A DNA stretch of 64,000 bases from NCBI GenBank assembly GCA_963678675.1, contig OY783199.1:15892348-15956347 (forward strand), read 5' to 3'. The notes under the pieces are model-generated. The model searched no databases. It was not told the origin of the DNA and saw only the letters and a list, made by a program, of their open reading frames with translations. Below are positions 55,641 through 64,000 of the stretch, in pieces (positions within the stretch are counted from its first letter, which is position 1; the number at the start of each line of letters is the position of its first letter). The DNA comes from Xiphydria camelus (taxonomy: Eukaryota; Arthropoda; Insecta; Hymenoptera; Xiphydriidae). Position numbers and translations under genes: made by a program.

Positions 55641-58600
55641 CAATTGTTCGCATTTCCACAAATATTTTATCGTTAGTGTAATTTATCGCATTTCGTTGTT
55701 TAATTAAAATGTTACATTACATTGAAAGATTGCCATTATCGACATCCGTTGTCGTGATAAAATCCAAATTTGTATAATTTGATATTCAAATATCCACTCT
55801 CCGTCCACTGTTATTTGAAGTTCTTTATTTCGTCATTCAGATACATTAACTGTACATAAAAATATAATAGCACGTTATCATTAACAATACGTAAACGGAC
55901 AAATTAACAGATGATATTTGCGCTCGCGTATTTTCTCGCGGATATCAATATTGTCTTGATGTACTCTACAGCAATGCTGTTTTTTCAGACGTTACACTTG
56001 TAAATAGAAAGAAACGCAGGGGGCGTGTAATCTGTTATTTGATTACCAATAATCTGTGGAATATCGTGTACATAAAAAACCTCATTTCGTCCTTTATCGC
56101 TATTTTTAAGAGGGTATCAAAATGAAGCAATCTTCCGTTTTATTTACCGGTGCACCAGCCTTGCGTACGTTTGTACTGCCTCCGCATGAAATAAAGCTGA
56201 CGTACATTGGAATGGAGAGAGTAAAAAATAAGAGACTGATTCCAATTCGTTTCCCACTATTTTTCGAGATATTTCGTCTTTTTCTTTTTCCATGCACGTA
56301 AAAAATGTTTGATATAAATATTCCTCAAAAAAACATCTCGTTTTGTAAATTTGAAGGGTCCTGTACCCCCTTAAAAATTTTCATTTTTCCACTCGAGCAT
56401 ATTAACTGTACATACTGTCGTCAAAGTGTACAAATTTAAAAACTTTTCGTTGGTATTTCAGGAACACTTGACAATAAACGAGTATTTAAAAGATTCCAAA
56501 GATTCCGGGAGAATCGATTTTGAGATTTCGAGCTTTGCAAAACCTCGCGATAGATTTACGAATGAAGCTTGACCGCTGTAGAAGTGTATTTCTTGGAATC
56601 ATCTATAGTGTCATTTTCTCATCTCGTGTTCCAAAAATTCCATAACAGGCTATCCTAGAACTAGATTTTATCTGTATAATAGATAAGTCTGTAGGAACAT
56701 ATTGTATATCGGAGAGTAGGATCGATCCGCCATCGGGTGACGTATTTGCGATTCGCTTGCAAAAATAATCAAGAAAACATCGAGCGTGGGAATATAAAGA
56801 AAATAGAAGAACAGCGTTGATTAAAGATCCCTCGCTGGTGAAAGTCTCTTTCGGAAGATGAAAAAAAAAAGCTCCAGAAAAGAAATAAAAACTTGCGAAA
56901 AGAGTCAAATTAACTCGAAGTAGAGGAACCAATGAAAATCTGAAATGAGGTCTCACACGCTTCATTATCCGAGTGCATAGAAAACGAGAAGATTGAAAGT
57001 ACGTAATTACACTTTACTCCCGTCCTCCCTCCCCTTCCGACTGTTAAAGATACCTTTCTATCGCTTCTCGTCATGGCATTGGCACTGAATAATGCTCTAC
57101 GCTTAGAAAGTATGATTCACTGAAGCAAAGAAATGAAGAAACTATTACGAGTATAACGAAGAAGATAGAGTTTGAAGAAGTGTCATTAAATTTTAGTGAC
57201 GTAGTAACAGCGCGGAAAAGAAATTCCGAAGAAGAAGTACAATAAATTGCTCGATGAGTGGTTGCAATGCAACTTAATCGAATGGCTTTAGAGAGTTAGG
57301 GTTTATTTTTTTTTTAAATGAAGTTAAATTATACTTGAAACTCTTAATTTGTTGCTTAAGTCTCCAAAAATATAGATTTACCTTAATCTTTCTAACCTTA
57401 CACATCGACGATTCTCATCATCAATCTTTACATGTAAATATAATCTACCACTTAACCACCAAGTAAAACTAATGAAAAAATTTACTGAGAAATTATAAGA
57501 GTAATTATTAGTATAAGAGCTAACTTATTCAGACCCCTTTAATTAAAAGAAACAGAGGTTCTACAAATTTATAATACCATAAGGCCTTTGAAAATTGAAC
57601 AAAGTATACAGTAGAACGCTAATAATGTGAAATAATTAGAGGCGATAGGATTCGAATAACTAGCGTTCTATTGTACGTTTCGTCTAATTGGTGCGTCCAG
57701 CGCAATTAGTCGACTGTACATTTTCTACCGATACTTCAAATATTCCGTTCTTTAATTATAACGCGGACTTTCTCATTGCTGATTAATAAAATCAAATTAA
57801 TATCGATCGATCTTTCGACGTCGTTAGGCCGATGTAAATTAGTCACGTGCGTTGTACATGGATTACTTCGTTATTGCTTTTGTAAAAAATAGGGAAATTT
57901 CGAGTGGTTAAATACATTTGCGGTCGTTTTCAAATAAAATTCGATGAAAGATATTTTCCATTAATCTCATACTTTTTCAGGCTAATGATAACAGGAATAA
58001 TATCGATAATAATAATAATAATAATAATACTCGCGACTCGACTAAATTAACGCTTGGATGCTACGCGATACTACTTTATTCCGTCAACCTTCAAAAATAG
58101 GTACCTCTCTCGCGCCTAGTGGACAAAAATCTACGAAAAATGTGCTAACGATCACAGATTATTCATTGAGTCTAATAAATTTCTTGTGATTAACCAAATT
58201 TGCGCTAGATGAGCCACTTTGCGCTTTATCGACCGCTCCACGATCGACCGAGAGCTCGTAATCCAGTCGTCTACACCAAAATCGTATAACAGTAATTTCC
58301 TGCGAATAACAAAAACTCTATAAAATAATCCACCCTCCGTTTTATCGATCGATCCACAACAGACCAAAATCTTTCGATTCAATCGCTCCTACCTAAAGTC
58401 CCATCCTTAATTACAGGACTACCAGAAGACTCCAAGAAGCCTTTCCTCTCTTATCGATTTCCCTTCCCTCCTCTACCTCCCCTCCTTCCACTCCCTCCAT
58501 ATCGATATCAATTTCAAACACCGCATTTATCGCAGTTATAAATCCCGAACTGTCTATACCAAAGACGTCAAAAGTCGAGTTGCAATGACCGGATCGAAAT

Positions 58601-58780
58601 TCAAAAGAACGTTCGAATTGGCATTTGGTGACAAAGCGAATCGTTATATGTAGTTGATCCGATCGATCGAATAATAGATTAATACTATTTATCACTGTCT
58701 GCACTGCAATTAATCTCTTTTAATCTCATACGCTGGACTATATTCTACGTTCTAAAATAAGAGCGCTCCTATAGTCTATC
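55641..58780. other. Gene-free 3' flank of the SLC6 gene
   Basis: No gene is recognised. A (AAT)n run lies at 58005-58028. The 3'UTR of the minus-strand transporter must lie at the right edge of this stretch, but I cannot identify its polyadenylation signal with confidence. Confidence 0.42.
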
Positions 58781-61700
58781 CTACTGGTTTAGAAAACTGC
58801 TGTTCTTCGAGATGAGACCAGCGCTGCTCTCCGACATCGGAATCACGGGTGTCTTCAATCCCTTTGGCAATTTCGCTCGTGACTTTATGTTCGGCTTCAG
58901 TCCTTTCAGGATGTTCTGGGCGAATATTAAAAATCGTTTAGACATACGAATCGCGAGGAATCATTTTTGGACAAGGTAAGAGTCTCTTGCTCACCTCTTT
59001 CATCGTCCCCGGCGTAGTCACCACGTAGTAAATCGCGTACGCCGGTATCCAGATCATCGACGAGAAGCTGAGGACGAATCCCAACGCCTCCGCCCAGGAG
59101 GGATATTCGTACGTGTTGCCGTATTTCAACGGCTTGTACTGCACGCATTGAAAGACAAAGATGAACTGGAAGCGAAGATCGAGTTATTTACGAGGGTGTT
59201 ACATAAATGGTCTGTGAATGCGTCGTATGTAAAAGCGTCGATCGATACGTACTGCCATGATCACCGGAGCGAAGACCAGCCAACAGATGTACCAGAATCT
59301 GTTGAGACGGATCCCCATCATCTGGTGGATACAGTCGCAGAATTTTTGAGCGCCGAAAATCCAGGATATCGCTATGGTTTGGAAGAAACAGACCCACAGG
59401 ATGGACATTCCACTGGCCGAGTAGAAATCCATTAGTTGGAAGATGTATACGCCACCCTGAAAATGTAAGGAGTCGTTCGTAGTATGAAGAAATAGTCGAT
59501 CGACTTTTATTGCGGTATGTACAGTCGATATCAATCGATATAGTCGGCAGCGTCATGCGATGCTGATACTTACATGGGTGACCATAGGAATGCCCAGGAG
59601 GAACATGAGGAAGCAAATGGCAATGGTAAATTTATTTCGATGAGGTCGAAGGGTATCTGGCCAATTATCTACGACTCCGGTGATGAATGACTCCACAATG
59701 CAGAATTCGCTGTCGATGCCCAAGATCTACCGATGAATACAGCAAAGTAGAATCATGGTAGATTTATCAGGGAAGTTAAAAAGTATAATTTAGATTATAC
59801 GAAAATTACGTGAACTATAGAAATGCAGAGTACTGCATTCTTGCTGTGGGAAAATTTAATTATTGCTTCTCCGATTTCGCTGAAACTTGGCCTATGGTCT
59901 TTGGGGTGATTTTCGAGGCACTTAAATGACTCGCCGGGTATATCCCAAAGATCGTAGGTCAAGTTTCAGCTAAATCGGAAGCAGTAATAAAATCGTACAC
60001 TCCGCGTCGCGAAAAACAAGGCACGTGACATAAGGAGACAATAATATTATCTCGAGCCGGAGTTAGAATAAGGACGAGATAAATTATTTCTTACGATGAG
60101 CATGACGAAAAAGATAATCGCCCAGACGGGAGCGCCGGGCAGCTTCAGCACGACTTCGGGATACGTAAGAAATACGAGACCAGGTCCGCTCTTAACGACT
60201 TCGGAAACTTCCGTCCCCTGCTCCATCGCGATGTGGCCCAGTATCGAGAAAGTCACGCAACCAGCCAGAAGGCAAGTAAGAGTGTTGACTACGCACGTGA
60301 TCAGTGCATCTCTGTAAGACGAAACTCATATTTTGAAAGACCTCGACGAAAGCGACGGCGAGGACTCGCATGGTGGTGCTCTTACGTCCTCGTGCCTGAA
60401 TGCGTAGCGCATTTCTTTTGCCGTCACAGTGCGTACGCTTCTGCTCGATCAGGAATCGAGAGTTTACCTCTCGGACGACCAGTCGAGATCGATCTAAGAT
60501 CGAGGTTTATAAAACGTTACACTTAAACGAGACGGTGTAGACGTTACAAAAAAATGAAGAGATGTACATTTTACAGAACTTTCGTAAATTGTATATCGAC
60601 GAAAGGGTGCGAATAAGAAGAAGGGTCTTGCGTTAAAAAATCTGCCGTTACGTGCAAAAGATTTGAAGCCTGAAAGGCGTAATTTAGCGTCATCTCTTGG
60701 TCGTCTCTCGGTCATACGGAACGTCCACTCACTTGTAGCAATTGTGATGAAATTTGTTGTAAGATCCCAAAGCGGGCAGAGCACCTGTACCGATGCTGTA
60801 CGCGAAGAAAATCTGCGTCGCGCCGTCTATCCAGGGTCCAGGGCTGAGCAATTCGTCCCACCTGGGTGTTATGTAGTAAAGGAGACCGGCATCAGCCCCA
60901 TCCAGGGTCACCGATCTTCCCAAAAGAATGAAAAGCACCACGTACGGGAACAAGGCTGAAAACCAGATGATCTTACCGCTCTGGTGGAGGCCACGTCGGA
61001 TGATGAGGTAGATGAGCAGCCAGCCTAGCGTAAGGCAGCCCAGAAGCTCCCATTGCATCCCGCCGATCTCTTCGATTCCACTTGTAATTTTTAGAACTCG
61101 TCGGCTAAAATTGGGGATCTTTAGAGTCGGTTTTTTTTTGTGAGTGTTGAAGCGTTCGTCATTATACTTAAATTACATAACGAGCTTTTCTTTCCTCGCT
61201 CTGCCTTTTTTCTTTTTTACTTACTCCCAATATTCCTCTACAGGAGTCGTATGATGCATGGTGCTATTCATTGGTAAACTTGTATTGTCTTTTTTCGTAT
61301 CATTTGTATGTAAACCATCGAAACAATTTTCTGTATTCCACCAATTTCCTGCGGAATATAATATATATTAGATTATTACTACGATCGACATTTAAGCGTA
61401 TTACGGATAAAAAGTATATCTAAATCAATATAGAGATAAAATTGATGCATCGATGAGATATGAAAAAATAACAAAATAAGCTTCTTCGTATTACTTACCA
61501 CAACTACCCCAGGGGATTCCTGGTAAATTAGCGAAGGTGCTGATAAGGTAGAATAACGTCCAAGAAATAATTATGCAGTAATAAACGTCGAGGAAGAATA
61601 CTATCGTCATCGTGGCGTATCCTACACCTGAAACGAAATGAAAGAACTCCATTAACATACGTAGTAATTAAAAATGGAGCTGATAAAAAAATCCAATACC

Positions 61701-62315
61701 ATGGTAGAATAATGCAATGGTTACCTTGCAGCAGAGGGCAAAGTTGACCTACTAATGTCATTCCACCTGCCCCCAAATATTGTCCAATAGCGACTTCTTG
61801 GAAGAATATCGGAATTCCACAGAATATCATGGCGATTCCATAAGTAACCAAGAAAGCTCCTGAAAAAACAAATAGCAAACTCTTGAAGCAATTATCAATA
61901 ACGATGATTTTTTCGAATCGACGACTGCTGCGTTTTACTTTCCAAACTTACCGCCCCCATTTTTATAGCAAAGATAAGGAAACCTCCAAACATTTCCCAA
62001 CCCTACAGAGACGCTGATACAGGAGAAAAGAAAGTCCAGTTTATTGTCCCAACCACCGCGTTCAGCATCCTCTTCACGATTACCCGCTTGGTCGGTAGCG
62101 GTTTCACCCTGAGGAGTGGATACGATCATCTTCGGAACGGTTCTCGACGACTCCCCGACGGCGGACGATTTCGCTTTGAACTCTATGAACGTCTGCTCGG
62201 GATCCACCGAGTCCCTCTCCTCCCCCCAATAATACATTTTCTCCGTCATGTTTCTGAAACGATCCGAGGACACGGAAACGTCGTTACGCGATGGGACGAA
62301 ATCGTAAACTACCAT
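58781..62315 (-). CDS. SLC6-family Na+/Cl- dependent transporter, 10 coding exons
   Basis: Exons: 62315-61952, 61859-61725, 61627-61499, 61348-61225, 61104-60733, 60311-60095, 59726-59574, 59456-59253, 59165-58995, 58915-58781 (stop TAG). All junctions are GT-AG and phases agree, giving 667 residues, near the usual SLC6 length. The start is the first in-frame ATG; the frame is open for 36 further codons with no ATG, so an upstream exon is possible. TM1 (about residues 93-116) contains [14 protein letters not shown] and then NGGG. The usual TM2 motif is [10 protein letters not shown] and TM6 has [17 protein letters not shown]. Exon 4 encodes extracellular loop 2 with three N-glycosylation sites (NDT, NTS, NST). 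TM8 has LGIDSEFC. From family knowledge it is a 12-TM plasma-membrane symporter driven by Na+ and Cl-. TM1 has Gly where monoamine transporters have Asp, which favours an amino-acid-type substrate. I cannot name the orthologue. The cytosolic N-terminus is long (about 86 residues). Confidence 0.93.
59862..59986. repeat. Inverted repeat in SLC6 intron 6
   Basis: Two arms of about 45 bp face each other (59862-59906 and 59942-59986). Both read roughly CCGATTTNGCTGAAACTT and then a CTTTGGG motif, with several mismatches. The repeat sits between exons 6 and 7 of the transporter. It is probably an old miniature element and would form a hairpin in the pre-mRNA. Confidence 0.6.
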
Positions 62316-63777
62316 TAGGGTACTTGCGAGAGTACGAGATCTTAAATCTTTTCCGCTGAAATTGTCGATCTGACCCGCATAATCAGCGGGGTTGCTATTT
62401 GCCAATTTTGTTCGCAAAATAATTTAGGACCGTTGTCGATCGCGCGAGTCGAAGCAATTCCCCGGTGACACGCGATCTTCGTCGAGGTAGAACCGGGGTT
62501 CGAAGCTGAGGGTTTGGGTCAATGTCAGGCGATTAAAGACAATTGTGTATTCCGCGAAGCTTTTATCGGTCTGCCGAGTGTACCGAAAACTGTAATTATA
62601 TCGAGTTTCTGAGGCTTGGGTTTCTTTAAATAGTATACCGACTTTTTTTTACCTTTGGAAGATAAGTAGTAATGTCACGTGAAGGTATTACCTTCGCTGT
62701 TCGTAACTTTAGTTAAGCGTTTGTTTTATATATGACAACTTAAGCAGGTTCTAAATATATTTCCGAACAATCTCCAGCGTACGTGATGTAGTTGTGGATG
62801 TGCTTTTCATCGATTATATCAGCTACAGTCAAAGGGGTCACGGTGCGAAGTTGTACCAAGCGATTTTGCCACTTCTGTTTCTTTCTTTCTTTTTTGCTCT
62901 ATAGCAAAATTCCGCGCTATGAGGAATTGAAAAAAGGAGTTCCAAGAGAGACTTGGAATACGAAGGAATTAATTTTTTTTTTCTATACTAACCAAATTCA
63001 ATTTCCAATATTTTATTTCATTTTACGCTTTGGGGATGAAAGTATTTAATTCTGTTATACTAATCGCGCAACTAAGCAAAACAAAAATACTACAGAGAGG
63101 TTCACATTGACGTAGGAGTCATTCAATCCTTCTGCGTAATTCAGCAAGCTCCTCCTTTGACGTGACTCGGGCCTTCTGATGCGAATACAGGGATGGGGCG
63201 CAGGAGGAGGGAGGGGTGAGAGGAAGGTTCACATTGAATACGCAGCTCTGTGTGCATTCGTTTCCACGTGTACGGCACCTCCACAAGAGCACGCACATCG
63301 GAGGGATGCTGAACGCAAAATCAATAGCAACGTTGTGCAGCACGTTTCTCCGACACGTGGATGCCTATGCAACGCAATCGAAAACACTCGCTCACTGGTT
63401 CCACCGCAGCGATTTAACTACGCAGTTGAACCCCGACCAACGTGCACTCTCACCCCGGTTAAATATATCGATCTTCTCTGCGGAACTGTAAATAGATTCG
63501 CTCTAGTTAAGTGTCAAATATATGGACGCCGTTGGGGTTCGTAGTTATTGATCGTAAATGCATCTCTGCTTCGGAATTTTTCCCCGGTAATTCTACGCTT
63601 CAAACTCTCTGATTCGAGGCTGAGGTTTTACAGGAGATGTTGAGGTTTCATGCGGGAAATGGTAGGAAGTGGTAACAGACGCGTTTTGGTCAGACGCTCC
63701 ACGAAAACAATCGCATCTCGGACGAACTGCACTCGGGATTTACAACGCGAAACACTCGTCTCTGTATTATCTCCATT

Positions 63778-63808
<31 letters not shown>

Positions 63809-64000
63809 TTTCGTGACACTTTTATTTACAAATTTCAAAATTTTGACACAATCTCGGTCTTGCAGCGCGCCGTACTACTGCGCATCGGAGTACTACGAGT
63901 TACTTTCGTGCGACCTACCTCACAAGGGATGTCGGTGTAGAATAACGCTTCGGCGCGAGGCAGGGTGCGCCACCCCTTTCGACGCTTGCGCACTCGCCCT
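62316..64000. other. 5' flank of the SLC6 gene, no gene seen
   Basis: This is the presumed upstream and 5'UTR side of the minus-strand transporter gene. I see no convincing exon. A (CT)n run lies at about 63776-63804. The open frames at 63179-63544 and 63650-63940 lack family motifs. A noncoding first exon or promoter could lie here but cannot be placed by eye. Confidence 0.5.

Noticed and set aside
55025..55707. Long overlapping frames (182 and 196 codons) across the hairpin array
   Set aside because: They overlap in different frames over the same tandem repeat, the longer starts at TTG, and the peptides are simple repeats of Pro/Phe/Arg. The open frames follow from the repeat.
58927..59616. 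Extra minus-strand frames overlapping SLC6 exons
   Set aside because: They are out-of-frame shadows or read through splice donors; the exon model with matching phases accounts for the coding signal.
62316..62417. Extension of the SLC6 protein by 34 codons at the N-terminus
   Set aside because: The frame is open but contains no ATG; its first codon would be TTG. I start at the ATG at 62315 and leave an upstream exon as a possibility.
1..64000. tRNA genes, CRISPR arrays and bacterial-type operons
   Set aside because: I looked for tRNA B-box motifs (GGTTCGA contexts) and regular spacer arrays; the few GGTTCGA sites lack a cloverleaf and no spacer array exists.

Overview
The window looks like insect nuclear DNA. 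Its genes are interrupted by GT-AG introns, one is an animal-type SLC6 transporter, and the rest is dense in mariner-like, piggyBac-like and TA-flanked miniature transposons. The mariner remnant and the mix of miniature elements resemble those of ant genomes, so a hymenopteran, probably an ant, is my inference. No tRNA, rRNA or CRISPR array was seen.

Layout. Positions 1-12295 are gene-free and carry miniature transposons, several nested inside each other. Positions 12298-20113 are one 7.8-kb DNA transposon with perfect 13-bp terminal inverted repeats. It encodes, on the minus strand, an intact 713-residue Tnp2-like transposase and a six-exon DUF4806-type protein, flanked by AT-rich subterminal arrays of TACGTA motifs. 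Positions 20114-58780 are gene-poor. They hold about 25 miniature elements, a wrecked mariner copy (36671-37561), a 308-bp tandem duplication, an element carrying one SAM-like exon (49336-50467), and an element carrying a TATA promoter followed by 13 short hairpins (54509-55640). Positions 58781-62315 are the only clear host gene, a ten-exon SLC6 transporter on the minus strand. Positions 62316-64000 are its presumed 5' flank.

How parts fit. The two transposon genes resemble the two-protein arrangement of CACTA-type elements, with a catalytic transposase and a second protein that may bind subterminal repeats. Many miniature elements share ends of the form TA-CAC(T/C)GAGAAAA, which suggests mobilisation by one related transposase not encoded here. 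The nested copies give a relative insertion history.

Limits. All family calls come from reading the sequence. No database search, alignment or folding program was run. Ends of diverged elements are good to a few bases at best.
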